Part shown: positions 33,152 through 46,134 of the stretch, one piece after another
How the letters are laid out: every line of letters begins with the position of its first letter
Position numbering within the stretch: position 1 is the first letter of the stretch
Assembly: GCA_951799425.1 (NCBI GenBank)
Contig: OX637397.1
Location: 12,699,064-12,763,063, forward strand
DNA: 64,000 nt
Origin: Ilex aquifolium
Lineage: Eukaryota > Streptophyta > Magnoliopsida > Aquifoliales > Aquifoliaceae
Reading direction: 5' to 3'
Notes under the pieces: model-generated
Database searches by the model: none
Seen by the model: only the letters and a program-made list of their open reading frames with translations
What the model was told of the DNA's origin: nothing
Position numbers and translations under genes: made by a program

Positions 33152-36100
33152 CCCATAATATATTGATATCCAAAAGAGGAGGAAATGGTCCCATAAAATC
33201 AATGCCCCAACAATCAAAAATTTCAATCACTAAAATTGGGTTTAAGGGCATCATATGACGACGGGACATGGCTCCTAACTTTTGACACTTTTCACATGAG
33301 CGACAATAGATATTCGCATCCTTAAACAAGGTGGGCCAATAAAATCCACACTGCAGAATTTTTGCAGCGGTTTTCTTCATAGAAAAGTGGCCTCCACAAG
33401 CTTGGGAATGACAAAATTCCAAGACGCTGGCAATCTCCTCATCAGGAATGCAACGCCTTAAAATTTGGTCAGGACAGTATTTGAAAAGAAAAGGGTCATC
33501 CCAATAGAAATTACGTACCTCAGTCATGAACTTCCTCTTGTCCTGAGCGCTCCAATCCACCGGTAACTCACCTGCAACCAAATAATTCACAATATGAGCA
33601 AACCATGGTAGAGAAGTAATAGAAAGTAAATGCTCATCGGGGAAATCATCCCTGATTGGTAGGTGGTCAGAGGTATCCTCAAATGTGAGCCTCGAGAGAT
33701 GGTCAGCCACTACGTTCTCCACTCCTTTCTTGTCTTTGATAGTAATATCAAATTCCTGCAAAAGTAAAATCCACCGTATTAATCGTGCCTTAGCATCCTT
33801 CTTTGTAAGAAGGTACTTAAGGGCTGCATGATCTGTGAAAATAATAATAGGAGAACCAATCAAATAAGCACGAAAACTTATCCAAAGCAAACACTACAGC
33901 TAGCAACTCTTTTTCCGTGGTGGAGTAATTCATTTGAGCACTATTTAGAGTTCTACTAGCATAATAAATGACAAAAGGCTTCCCCTCTCTTCGCTGTCCA
34001 AGAACAGCACCTACAGCAAAATCACTAGCATCACACATGATCTCAAAAGGTAAAGTCCAGTCGGGTGGTTGCATTATGGGTGCTGAGGTAAGCTTGCCAA
34101 TTAGCATTTTAAATGCCTCTTGACAAGCTTGTGTCCACTCAAATGGGGCATCTTTAGCTAGGAGGTCACATAATGGTCTAGATATGGTGGAAAAATTTTG
34201 TATGAACCTCCTATAAAAGCCCGCATGACCAAGAAATGATCTCACATCCTTTACTGTCCTAGGTGTAGGTAACTTAGAGATTAATTCAATCTTAGATTGA
34301 TCAACCTCTATCCCCTTAGAAGATATAATATGCCCTAAGACAATACCTGAAGGTACCATAAAGTGGCATTTCTCCCAATTCAAAACCAATTTCTTTTCCT
34401 CACAACGAGTCAACACTCTCTCCAAATTCAATAAGCATGCATCAAAAGAAGATCCAAAAACAGTTAAGTCATCCATAAAAACTTCCATGCAATTTTCAAC
34501 CATGTCACTAAAAATACTCATCATGCAACGTTGAAAAGTAGCAGGTGCATTACACAATCCAAATGGCATTCTACGAAAAGCATAAGTACCAAAAGGACAA
34601 GTGAAAGTGGTTTTTTCCTGGTCTTCTAATGCAATTTCAATTTGATAATAACCAGAATAACCATCCAAGAAACAATAAAAAGGATGACCAGCCACACGCT
34701 CAAGAATTTGATCAATAAAAGGGAGAGGAAAATGGTCTTTCCGGGTGGCAGCATTCAATTTTCTGTAATCAATGCACATCCGCCACCCAGTCACAAGTTT
34801 TGTAGGAACTAACTCTCCCAGGTCATTCTTTACCACAGTAACACCTGACTTTTTAGGAACAACCTGTGTAGGACTTATCCATTTACTATCAGCAATAGGA
34901 TATATGATTCCTGCATCTAATAGTTTCAACACTTCATTTTTTACCACTTCTTTCATAGTGGGATTAAGCCTACGCTGGGGGTCTCTGCGAGGGCTAGTTC
35001 CTTCTTCCAAATTAATTTTATGAGAACAGATCAGGGGACTAATACCTTTTATATCAGCAATGTTCCAACCTAAGGCTGACTTATGCTCATTCAGGGTCCG
35101 AATTAATTTCTCACCTTGAGACTCAGACAATTCAGATGAGATAATAACAGGAAAAGTATCACCTGGACCAAGGAAAACATGCTTTAAGCCCTTAGGCAGA
35201 GGCTTCAATTCAACTTTGGGTGCTTCCACACTTAAAGTAATTTGTTTTTCACCTTTCTCAGGTAACTCCTCAAATTTCGGTTGCCATGTCCGAGTGCCAT
35301 AGTCCTGAGTTCTATCAAAAATAGCACAAATATCAGCTACATCAGATGGATCACTGATAGAATTACATTCAGAATGAATAAGAAAATACTCAAGGGGATC
35401 AAAATCATGAGCTATAGAAACTCCCTTATCCATGAGTGAGTCAATCATGTATGCTTGATGGCTCTCGTCATCATCTTCTGGCTGTTTTGCAATATGAAAA
35501 ATATTCACCTCGAGAGTCATGTTCCCAAAAGACAGCTTCATGAGCCCGTTCCTGCAATTAATAAGAGCATTAGCTGTGGCAAGGAAAGGCCTACCTAAAA
35601 TCAAAGGAATTTTAGAAGTAGTATCAACAACAGAACTAGTGTCAAGGATTAGGAAATCAACAGGATAATAAAATTTATCAATTTGAATTAGAACATCCTC
35701 TACCACACCCCGAGGTACTTTGACTGAACGGTCAGCCAATTGCAATACCACAGTGGTTGGTTTGATTTCTCCCAACCCCAACTGCAAATAAATAGAATAT
35801 GGCATTAGATTCACACTAGCTCCTAAATCTAGCAAAGCCTGCCCAAACTCATTATTTCCAATGTTGCATGCAATGGTTGGACAACCAGGATCCTTGTACT
35901 TGGGAGGAATCCGCTGCTCAATTAGAGCACTAACTTGCTCTGTCAGGAACGCTGTCTTCTTCACATGGTGCTTCCTCTTGACTGTACACAAATCCTTGAG
36001 AACCTTTGCATAAGTAGGTACTTGTTTAATCACATGCAAAAGAGGAAGATTGATTTTTACCTGCCTTAGATTCTCTAGGATTTCATTGTTAGCATCCAGA

Positions 36101-37686
36101 GTTCGCTTGCTTGATTTTAAAGCTTGAGGAAATGGTACCTTAACAAGACTCTTTGTCACCTCAGGTTCCTTAGGCAGATCGGCATCACTATTATCTTGAT
36201 CATCTGATTTGTCCGTTGTTGGAGTGTGTAATGACTCACCACTTCGTGTCACAATGGCATTCACATCCTTCAAATTCTCTTGTGCCATGTGTTGACCATG
36301 GGGTGCAGACTGAGCTTGAGAAGGGAACTTACCTCGCTCATTCACACTCAAAGAGCTCATCAATTTAGACATTTGACTTTTTATCTCTTTGTTTTCTTCA
36401 ACAACCTGCACAATCAAAGATTCAAACTTTTGGTTAGTCTTACCCTGTGTCTCAATAAAAGCATGCAAAGTGTCTTCTAAAGGACTCCTAGAAGATGTAG
36501 GTGTATGATAAGGTGCAGGGTATGATCTAGGGGGTTGTGCAGGTGGCTGATTTTCAGACTTCCAGCTAAAATTGGGGTGATTGCGCCACCCCGGATTATA
36601 GGTATCAGAGTAAGGTGTAAAAGGCTTCTTGTACATATCTAAGGCATTACATTGTTCCTCATACATCCCTCTCATCTCAGCAAGTGTGAGACATTCTTGG
36701 GCGAGGTGATCTACCCCGCCACACACAAAACATGGTCCAAAAGACTCTGCATGATTAGCCACGTGTGTTGGCTTTAAGTCCTTAGTCTTTAACACATCCA
36801 ACTCCCTAGTGAGCATCTCAACCTTAGCCTTTAGGTTATCATCTTCCCTGAGATGGTAAATTCCACCACCATTTGGGTTCCCTGCAGGTCGTGACCTATT
36901 TGTGCTTTCAGTAGCACTAGGTCCAGTCCAAGTGTGAGCTTTTTCAGCAAGCTCATTGAGGTATTCTATGGCCTCATCAGGATCTTTTTGTAAGAACTCA
37001 CCATTACACATCATCTCCACAAATTGGCGTTCTCTAGGTGTAAGTCCCTCATAAAAATAGCTCACTAAACGCCAATTCTCATACCCATGGTGAGGACACA
37101 TACTCAACAACTCCTTAAATCTCTCCCAAGACTGATACAAAGTCTCACTATCATTTTGTGCAAAGGTGGAGATTTGTCTTTTTAAAGCATTGGTCTTGTG
37201 TTGGGGGAAATATTTATTAAAGAAGACCTGAGTCATCTCACTCCATGTCCCAATAGATCGTGGTCTCAGCGAGTATAACCAACTCTTAGCTCTATCCTTC
37301 AAAGAGAAAGGAAAGAACTTAAGTCTCACGACATCATCAAGTGCAATTTGATTATGAAAAGTTGCAACTACCTCCTCAAACTCTCTAATGTGCACATATG
37401 GATTTTCATTTTCCAAGCCATGAAAAGTAGGGAGTAACTGTATCATCCCTGTTTTAAAATCTAGTTGGCGAGTATTAGCTGGAAACATGATGCATGATGG
37501 TGTGGATGTGCGTGTAGGGTGGAGGTAATCATGAAGAGTTTTAATGGGTTGATCTTCGTGTTCACCCATTTCTTCGGGACTCAATGGATTGTCAAATAAA
37601 GGATTTAAAAAATTTGAGTCTAACTCTACCACAGGCCTACTAGCAAATCTACCCAAGGTGTCTCTATATCTGTGCATGCAAGGCAA
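33152..37686 (-). pseudogene. Athila gag-pol, frameshifted and truncated
   Basis: An open frame of 1,289 codons (37686-33817) covers gag (capsid FEEVVATFHNQIALDD), a CCHC knuckle (CFVCGGVDHLAQEC), protease (ALLDLGASVNLMP), RT (CIDYRKLNAATRK, EVFMDDLTVFG) and RNase H (PFEIMCDASDFAVGAVL). A one-base length change in the A-run 33873-33876 shifts the frame. Coding sense continues in 33890-33129 ([19 protein letters not shown]) into integrase with its zinc finger ([11 protein letters not shown]) and first catalytic Asp region ([10 protein letters not shown]). A second small shift follows and the integrase ends at the junction, without its second Asp and Glu. It would not be active as it stands. 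Confidence 0.88.
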
Positions 37687-37834
37687 TGAAACACTAAAAG
37701 AATAAAAATACTATAAAAAGAAAGAAGATAAATAATAATAATAATAACAATGCAGCAAGCTAAAAGAAGGAACGAAGTTACCGCTTTTGCAGACTGTTGA
37801 AAAGAAAAACTATCTAACAATTCTTCTACCGTCT

Positions 37835-37851
37835 CCCCGGCAACGGCGCCA
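37835..37851 (-). other. Primer-binding site, tRNA-Asp
   Basis: On the minus strand TGGCGCCGTTGCCGGGG lies six bases inside the 5' LTR end. It is complementary to the 3' end of plant tRNA-Asp, the usual minus-strand primer of Athila/Tat elements. Confidence 0.85.
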
Positions 37852-37856
37852 AAATT

Positions 37857-39264
37857 TGATTACGCCCAAAGAATAACACGGTAATTGTAGCACAGCTTTG
37901 GGGTGTCGATTCCACAGAGAGACAAATTAAAAGAATAATAGATAGGAACAAAGAAACTAAAGAAAAATATTAAATGATTACTGGAGAATAAAGATTAATT
38001 TTAAAATGCAAATTAAAGTGAAACAAAGTGACTAACGTAAAAAGTACTCAAATTTGACAAACAGTAAAGCGACGGGAATCCCTTGCACAAATCTGGTATT
38101 TTAATTATTCTTAATTCATTGAATAACTCAATTAGGAATTCAATTCCCAAAATTCCCAACCGGAAGGTATAGATTTATAAACCAAGATCAAACCACATGT
38201 AACCCTTTTGAAAAATCATTCCCCACTTTGAAAACACGTAAATTATTATCACTATTGAGAAAATTCAACGACGACAATATACTCAAGAAGCAATATTGCA
38301 GCAAAGAATTAAATCAATATAGATAAATAATTGATCCAAACATAATCAAAGAACTAATCCATTTAATAGAAAAAGCATGACTGAATCCATAAACAGAATA
38401 AATTCTATGACTATTCGGAGAAGAAAACCTCAACAATAAATTGAGAATGATAAAACAAAAGAGTTTTACTAATTAGAAATCAAATGTATAAATTAAAAAT
38501 AAATAAAATACCATCTACTGTGCAAGTTCATCCCTCGCATTACTTTAGAATTTAGTTACCCATAAATATAATGGACAATAAAAATCTCCCAAAGAAATAG
38601 ATCAAACCGGCGGCCATGGAATTTTTCAACTCTCTGATCTGCGTCTGCCCTTCTGTTTCGTCTTCCAGCTGCTGCCCCTTTCTTTGATATGCGTCCAGTC
38701 CAAGTCCCTCCAAAGGAACAGCCGCCTCCCCCTTTATATAGACAAGTCAAACCCTTTTATTATCTTTTTTGTTTTTTTGGTTCCAGCCGTCCAAGGCTCA
38801 AAAGGAAAAGGCCCAAAAAGGCTTAGGTTTTCAAGTCTTTAAGAAGAAAATATATTTTCTTCCCCTCTTTATTCCAACTTCTTTATTTCAACTCCTAGAG
38901 CCCAAATCTTGTATAACTTGAGAAAGATCAAGCCCAATAAAAATAATTAGTGTTGGGTCCACGTGATAGCAGCATCAATTTCAGCCTTTTCACTCTATGG
39001 GCTGTCATCAAAATAAAAACAAATATAAAAGCCCAATAATAAAGTTCCAAAATATTAAATGTAAAGCCCAATTGTAAATTATCTTTCACCAACCAATAAT
39101 GCAATATTTAAGATTTAAAATATTATAAAATCATGCTCAAATATATCTCAGTGCGAATAGATATTAAATTCAATAATATAAATTATATCTAATTATTTCT
39201 ATTCACATTTTAGCATTTTAATCCAATAATAGGGTATTTAGAATGTACTTTCGCGCACTCATCA
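37857..39264 (-). repeat. 5' LTR of the Athila element
   Basis: 1,408 bp, same ends as the solo LTR (TGATTACG...CTCATCA). A TATA box, CTATATAAAG, lies at 38732-38741 on the minus strand. It is followed by ATCAT, one base different from the ATCCT duplication at the solo LTR. Confidence 0.88.
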
Positions 39265-40097
39265 ATCATCGTAATATTATCCATAATTTTCATAATATTA
39301 ACCAAAACAGAGATAATATTAATCAGAATAGTCGTAAATTAACCTCTAAACTTTTAAATTTATCCACAATTATTATAAACTTAACCTCAAATGTGGTAAA
39401 TTTTCCCTTAATTGTGGTAAATTGCCCACAGTTTTGCAATAGATCCTAATCTATTGGGATAGATCACAAAAAATATAGTACTATGATCTATCACAAAAAC
39501 ATAGGATCTATTACAATTTTTCTTTTTAGAAAGAAAAAAATTGTCATTAAGTACAATGATCTATCATTTTACTCTATGATTGATTACAATCTCTCAAGAA
39601 ATCACTTTTGGGGAAGACTATTGTAACCTTGTGATAGATAATAAATATTCATAAAATTTAATTTCACCAATTAAAAATTTAGTTAATTCAAAATAAAATT
39701 TAAAATTTAACAACAAATAAACATTCAATTTCACCAATTCAAAATTCACTTTCACTAAAATTAATATAAAATTTAGCTTCAATTTTATTTATTAAAATTT
39801 AATTTAGTAAAATTAATACCAACCTGACTGCCAATTTTACTAAATAAACATTAATTTAGCAACAAATAACTAAATTAAATATTTAATACGTAAAAAATAA
39901 ATTTCCATCAACTTTAATTGAATTTTAATTGGCATGAATTTTAAGAAGTAAAAAAATACAAATTCAATCAAATCGAATCGAATTTTAATTAGTTCTAGGC
40001 GCTAGAAGCTCAGGTTGAGCTCAAAATTTTAATTGACTCGAATCTGAATTTTAATCGACTCAAATTTTAATATATAGAAAAATGAAATTTAATCAAC

Positions 40098-40592
40098 TTG
40101 AATTTTAAAAGTGGTGAAGCTGTTGTGTTCAAGTTTATTAATTTAAATAATGAGAAGGATGACAATGTATTTTCTAATACTTCGGAAGATGTCTCGGACG
40201 ATGAAATCGATGAGTTCTTATCCTTGATTCAAGTTTTGTTGGATTATGGTCCTTGTTCTTTGCAAGATTTTGAACATTTGTCAGTGGATGTTGTGCCGAA
40301 GTTCATTACTCAAGAAATTGTGGCAGAAGTTCATAAGAATATTCATAGTTAAGGGGATATTATTTCAAGCATGTCAAGAGAAGAGATTCACAAAGCCTTA
40401 ATGCTAAAGGGAATTTATTCCAAGGATGACAATGTTAAGGAGTCTTCTCTTCACGAGCACACAATGGATTTTTACTCCGATGGCGAGGAGGAGACTTTGA
40501 CTCGAGCAGATGATTTTAATTCTTTTATGGCATCATCCAAAAAGTTACTGTCAATACTCAATAAGATTGAACTAAAGAAGAAGAGAAAATAA
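40098..40592 (+). pseudogene. Unrecognised acidic reading frame (second copy)
   Basis: Second copy of the frame at 32341-32835, with the same in-frame TAA (40350-40352) and apparently the same protein sequence. It lies in the single-copy centre of the foldback element, so this is the ancestral location. Flanking sequence (40600-41370) continues as non-repetitive DNA that could include further decayed coding sequence, but no motif was recognised. Confidence 0.4.
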
Positions 40593-42559
40593 TAGGAGTT
40601 AGTGGTGTTGAAAAATATTTCAACCGTGAAAAATTCAGCAATAATAACTAGGTCCAAATCTAAGCTAGCCTTCAAAATTCCAAAGCAAAAGAATTCATAC
40701 AGATTTAGGCGTTAAATGGAGGATTTTTAGCTACTTCATGGAGAATTTTCAAGAATTTTAAATATAGGAATTTACTTTGGACTCTTTCACCCGGTAGTCT
40801 TGCTTAGAGAGAGGCAACTTGAATTTAAAAATGGAGAGTTTCAAGCAAGGCGGAATTTCTTGGAACTTCCAAATGGACGACATTGCTATGGTTGGAGGAA
40901 AATTCGGTTTCACATGTATGACAGCTTTTTGAAACTTGGACAAAATGGGGGACAAGATATATATGGAAGTTTGAATATCTTGCAATAGTTATGGGGAGGA
41001 GAAAGTTTCGGCTACAATCTTCACCAGTGGAAAATTTGTCGGTCCATGCATGAAAGTAAAATAAGTTAGTGGTAGGGCCCACCATCCCTGAAGCCTTAAA
41101 GAATAATCCTTTCATTGGAAGGATTCTTATTCAACAAGATAATTTATAAGGTTGGCAACTTCGTAAAGGAAAATGAATTTCAAGCAAGTGGAAAACAATG
41201 GGGCCACCATTTTGTCTTTACAATGAGTTCATGGGACCCACCATTATTGTGCATTTAAAGTTCTTTTATTAAGTAAAAGACAAGGTTTATGTCCTCTCAT
41301 ATCTTCTTTATAATTTTGTTATTAATAAAATTTGTCCTAAATAGATTTAACTTAAAAAAAAATGGATTGGATCTCAATTGGATCAAATTGAATGTTAAAT
41401 TCATAAAATTTTATGTTAATTTGATAAAATTGGCTGTTTGTATGTTGTTAAATTTATGAAACTATAAATAAATTAAATTGATGGCTAATTTATTTTTAAT
41501 TTGTCGAAATTTAATTGTAATTGAATGAATTAAATGTTAATTTGGTGTTTATTTAGATGAAATTAAATTTGAAATTTTAGAATTTCAATGTGAATTTGAT
41601 AAAATTGACAATCAATTTGGTTTTATTTGGATGAAATTGAATTTTAATAAATAAAATTGAAAGTGAATTTAGTATTAATCTGATGAATATGAATTTTAAA
41701 TTGATGAAGTTGAATGTTAATTTGATGAATTGGATGAAAATAAACACTAAATTCATGAATTTTAATGTTTATTTAATAAAATAGGCGGTCAATTTGGTGT
41801 TAATTTTATGAAATCAAAGCTTAATAAATAAAATTAAAGGTTAGTTTTATATTAAATTTGGTGAAAGTGAATTTTGAATTGACAAAATTGAACGATTATT
41901 CGGTTTTAATTTGATAAAATAAAATATTAATTCGAATGTTGTAGCTTTTTGGTATTGCTAGCATTATTTGGAATATATCAAAATGATTATTATTTCTTCT
42001 ATTCAAAATGTTTGTGATCTATCCCAAAAGTTTGGGATCTATGGCAAAGTTGTAGTAATCTCCCCCAAAAGCGGTTTTCCTTATTTAAATTTGGAAACTT
42101 AAAGGGAGAAATCAAATTTAAAATTTAATTTCATCGAATGTTAATTTGCTATTTATTTGAATGAAATTAAATTTTAAATTTTGGAATTACAATGTTAATT
42201 TGATAAAATTGACACTCATTAAATTCATGAATTTTAATGTTTATTTAATAAAATAGGCGGTCAATTTGGTGTTAATTTTATGAAATCAAAGTTTAGAAAT
42301 AAAATTAAAGGTGATTTTTTTATTAATTTGGTGAAAGTGAATTTTGCGATCTATCCCAATTATTATTTTTTGGAATATATCGCAATTATTATTATTTTTT
42401 AGAATATATCTAAAGTATTATTCGGAATATATCGAAATTATTATTTTTTTATCTCCAAAATATTTGTGATCGATCGCAAGGTTAAAGTAGTCTCCCCCAA
42501 AACTTTTTGAAAAACAGTAAGTTTGTGATCGATCTCAAGTCAATATAATGAGATTTAAC

Positions 42560-43615
42560 AAAATTGTGGGCAATTTACCACAATTAAGAGCAAATTCACC
42601 ACTTTTGAGAGGTCAATTTACAATAAGTTTTGAGGTTAATTTACGACTGTTTTGATTAATAATACATATGTTTATCAATATTGGTTAAAATTTTACTAAC
42701 ATATTGGTTAAATTTTGTCCACTATTGTAGTAATTTTATTCATTATTGTAGTAAATTTTTCATTGATGTTGTAATCTTATCCACTATTGTTGTAATTTTT
42801 CACTGATATTGTAATTTTGCCACTATTGTGATAATTTTGTTCACTGTTGTTGTAAATTTTTCACTAATGTTGTAATTTTGTCCATTACTGTAGTAAATTT
42901 TCCACTGATGTTGTAATTTTGCCCTTAATGTTCAACTACTTGATCAATCAATCAATATTAATGATCGATCACAAACCCACTGAATATAGTTCTGGTACTT
43001 CAAATGGTAGTTAAAGTTTGCCCACTATTGTAATAATCTTGCCAATTACTGTAGTAAATTTTTCATTGATGTTATAATTTTACCCACTATTATTGTAAAT
43101 TTTCCACTGATATTGTAATTTTTCTCACTATTGTGATAATTTTGTCCACTACTACTGTAAATTTTTCACTAATATTGTAATTTTTGCCACTGTTGTGGTA
43201 ATTTTGTCCATTACTATTGTAAATTTTTCATTAATGTTGTAATTTTGTCCACTATTATTGTAAATTTTTCACTAATGTTGTAATTTTGCCCTCAATGTGC
43301 AACTACTTGATCGATCAGTTAATATTAGTGATTGATCACAAACACACATAATATAATTCTTGTACTTCAAATAGTGGTAAAAGTTTGTCTACTATTGTAG
43401 TAATTTTGTCCATTGTTGTAATAAATTATCCATTGATATTGTAATTTTATCCATTATTGTCATAAATTTTTCACCGATATTGTAATTTTATCCACTATTA
43501 TGATAATTTTATCTACTATTGTTATAAATTTTTCACTAATAATGTAATTTTATTCATCATTATTGTAAATTTGTTGCTAATATTATAATTTTACCCTCAA
43601 TTGACTTAATCGTAA
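42560..43615. repeat. Right arm tandem array with higher-order repeat
   Basis: Units of about 41 bp, like CACTATTGTTGTAAATTTTT plus CACTAATGTTGTAATTTTGT. They are organised in a higher-order repeat of about 367 bp: a non-repeat block starting near 42921 (with ACTACTTGATC and a TGATCGATCACAAA-type motif) recurs near 43288. The orientation is inverted relative to 29240-30094. Further AATTAAATTT-type repeats at 41390-42460 mirror 39660-39960. Confidence 0.8.
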
Positions 43616-44505
43616 CTTTTCGGTATGTTACACAATCCGTAGTCAGATCCCACGAAGAGAGACCAAAGATGAGACAGACAAAAGAGAAACTTGACAGACA
43701 TAAAGTAAAAGTTAGTTTTTAACAGTTTTTAAAATTTAAAGGAACCCCAAAAGTTTTAGTAAATATGTGACTACCCTTAAGTTTAAAATTTTTTCAGTAG
43801 GGTCAATTTCTACAGTATTCTAAAATTTCAAAAATTTTAAATTACTCCCCAAAAATTTTCAAAATTATATATACCCATGCCTATAATGTATCCAGTGCAT
43901 CTCATTGTGATTTTTTTTTAATTCATCAAGTAGAGGTGTTCAGGATAGTTTTCGCGCATTTTGACTAATCTCTTCTCCGGTTTGATCAAAGACAAACTAT
44001 TTACATCGTAATTAGTGTATTCATGAAAGATAAATCTTTCACAAATAAACAATCAAAAAGAATTATTGGAATTCACTTCAAAGTTCTTAACGAGGTTTTT
44101 GACTAATTTTTGGATATCCAAATTTCTTTTAATCTATTTTTAATTTTTTTTTTGAATAGTAGATCATATATCACCTGCTAAAGAGAGGCACAATCGAATA
44201 TAATAGATACTATCCAAGTTAATGATAGGTAATCTACCATCAAAGAACCTTTAATGTATAATTGGGACCATCCAAATCCCAAACTTTCATCAAATTTTAC
44301 TTTTATTATTTTTTTTTTGGCCAAATTACTTTTATTATTGAAACATTTATACTTTTGGTTAGTTCAAAGATACTCAGCACACATTTACAGTGGATTAAGA
44401 TTCTCTCTCCTATTCATTTCTACTTTTTTCTCTTTAAATTTTCCTACATGTGTTTAGTGAAAAACTCACTTATATCCAATTGGTCTCGTTTGAATGTATA
44501 TATAT

Positions 44506-45109
44506 TGATGGTGAGTGTTGTACAATTGAGCAGAGTTGTGGTTTTTAGGGGTTAGAGAATCACTGGATGACCTAGTCAGAGCTCCTAGGCTCTTAAGGAT
44601 TGAACAAATGGTTAGGGATCACAGCCAAACGGTTTATAGTGGTTCACCAGTTTGGGAGTTCGGCTAATCCACTCTTAAATGATTTTTTTGCTCCTGAGAA
44701 AATATTTATTAATAAGGAGAAAAATTACACAGAATATTAGTACAAACTAATTGCTTGGTCGTTGTTGTGAGGGGTATGCCTCTTATTTATAGCCTTCAAA
44801 GGTCTTGCTTGATTTACAGGCTTGATCCCTGCCATTCTCTTGTAACGAATGTGTCTTTTACGCAATAATTGTGGGTGATGCTGAGGCGATTGCGGCTTTG
44901 TTGGTTGAATGTTGGACTGTTGCGATTTATTCGCAGCCTTCTGGTGGGAATCAACATGTCATTTTTGTCGTGCCCATATGGGGTTCTTGTTTGTTGGAGG
45001 TGTCCGACTTGAACACATCTGAGTGTTCATCATGAGTTGCGTGGTTCAAATCCAGATTATTGAGCTGAATGCCCGAGTTCACCCTTAACCAATTTTTAGG
45101 TATCATCAC
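44506..45109. mobile_element. Probable solo LTR, TGATG...CATCA type
   Basis: Begins TGATGGTGAGTGTTGTACAA and ends GGTATCATCA, like the TGATG/CATCA LTR at 5506. It also has a similar mid-section (GTTCACCAGTTTGGGAGTTCGG, TTATTTATAGCC). The flanks TATAT and CATGT agree at only 3 of 5 positions, so the target duplication is decayed or the ends are slightly off. The neighbouring 43690-44505 and 45110-46010 are AT-rich with no gene. Confidence 0.5.
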
Positions 45110-46010
45110 ATGTAGTTGTTGATCTACCAAATAAGAAAATGGAAAAAATTTATATATTAAAGGTGATCACACTCTCTTGGCAGCTTTAACAAATGTAAAG
45201 AGCTGACGTGAAATTCAACTACCACTTTATTCCAATAAGAAATATGAGTAATATTATTGACATATAAAAATTTAATTTAATTTATTGACTTAATGATGTG
45301 ATAATAATATAATCTAATAATTTTATTGTGACTGTAATTATTGAACTTTTCAATAAGACTATATTACTTGACACATCATAATGTCAGTAAATTAAATAAA
45401 TTTTTTTAGGTCTCAATAGCATTATTTAAAAATTATATAGACCAAATTGAAGCCTGATTAAAGTTTGAAGGGCATAAATCATAAAGTACCCTTTTAATAA
45501 ACTTTGCCTAATGTCATGTTTCCACTAATTATATGTATGTCTTTTTCCGTATTATATAAGAAGAACGTGGTGCACGGGATTCCTTGGGAATAAATAAACC
45601 AACCTCTCTGTCATACACACACACCTCAGCACCCACCATCCTCTACCTAATATTAGTAAGGGAGAATTGCATTTTATATGGTAAAAATGTATAAATTCTC
45701 ATTTTAGACTTTTAAGGATCAGATTTTTTATTTTGCATCCTCAATATATTAAAAGTGTTATAATGTATTCATCTCGTTAGTTTTCATTGCTCATTCCGTT
45801 AACGTTAATAGCGTGATTTTAACGGAATAAACAACATAAACTAACATTAGAACTGCATTGCAACAGTTTAATACATTGAGGGTATAATATAAAAAGTTTA
45901 ACTTTTGAGGGTACGAAATGAAAAATCTTAAATTTTTTGGGGGTGAAAAGTAAGATTCCCCTATTAGTAATACATGCATTCTGCGAACAATCCAGTGGTT
46001 AGTTATAGAT

Positions 46011-46023
46011 ATATATATAAATG
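46011..46023 (+). promoter_or_regulatory. TATA box of the aldo-keto reductase gene
   Basis: TATATATAAATGC lies about 115 bp upstream of the ATG, leaving a 5' UTR of roughly 80-90 bases that ends in an A-run and CAGCAGCGAAAATG. The AT-richness of the area limits confidence. Confidence 0.5.
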
Positions 46024-46134
46024 CAGAGGCATATTTGTAACTATAGACATAGATACCGAGCAGATACTTAACCCGAGAAAAATAGAGAAAAAAAAAAAAA
46101 AGATACAGAGAATTGCAGATTTGCAGCAGCGAAA

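Larger units (their letters stand above)
33152..39264 (-). mobile_element. Truncated Athila-type Ty3 retrotransposon (5' LTR to mid-integrase)
   Basis: On the minus strand it reads 5' LTR (39264-37857), primer site, gag, protease, RT, RNase H, integrase start, then stops at 33152. The rest of integrase, the 3' UTR, polypurine tract and adjoining 3' LTR are missing. The gag type, the DLGAS protease and the tRNA-Asp primer site all point to the Athila lineage. The near identity of its LTR to the solo LTR indicates a very recent origin. Confidence 0.8.
29190..43690. mobile_element. Giant foldback element with tandem-repeat arms
   Basis: The left arm (about 29240-30094 plus 31513-31860 or its duplicate) is the reverse complement of the right arm (about 42470-43615). 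Both are built of short repeats such as TTTTTCACTAATGTTGTAA. Inner inverted matches include AACCTCAAATGTGGTAAATT at 39385 against its complement near 42600, and GATCTATCACA words at both ends. After removing the Athila insertion and the duplicated segment, the host element is about 5.2 kb with a centre near 40000-41370. Near the outer ends CATATCGAAAAG and CATACCGAAAAG face each other, but clean termini and a target duplication could not be fixed. Foldback arms made of tandem repeats recall plant FARE/Mutator-like elements (inference). No transposase was recognised. Confidence 0.6.

Noticed and set aside
34772..35023. Plus-strand frame within the Athila pol region
   Set aside because: Antisense shadow of the reverse transcriptase.
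29240..43615. CRISPR-like array suggested by regular short repeats
   Set aside because: Repeats are diverged, AT-rich, contiguous and inverted between arms; plant nuclear context with no cas genes.
29190..43690. Endogenous virus insertion as the source of the Athila or foldback region
   Set aside because: All protein motifs are those of Ty3 retrotransposons; no movement protein or pararetroviral features were seen.
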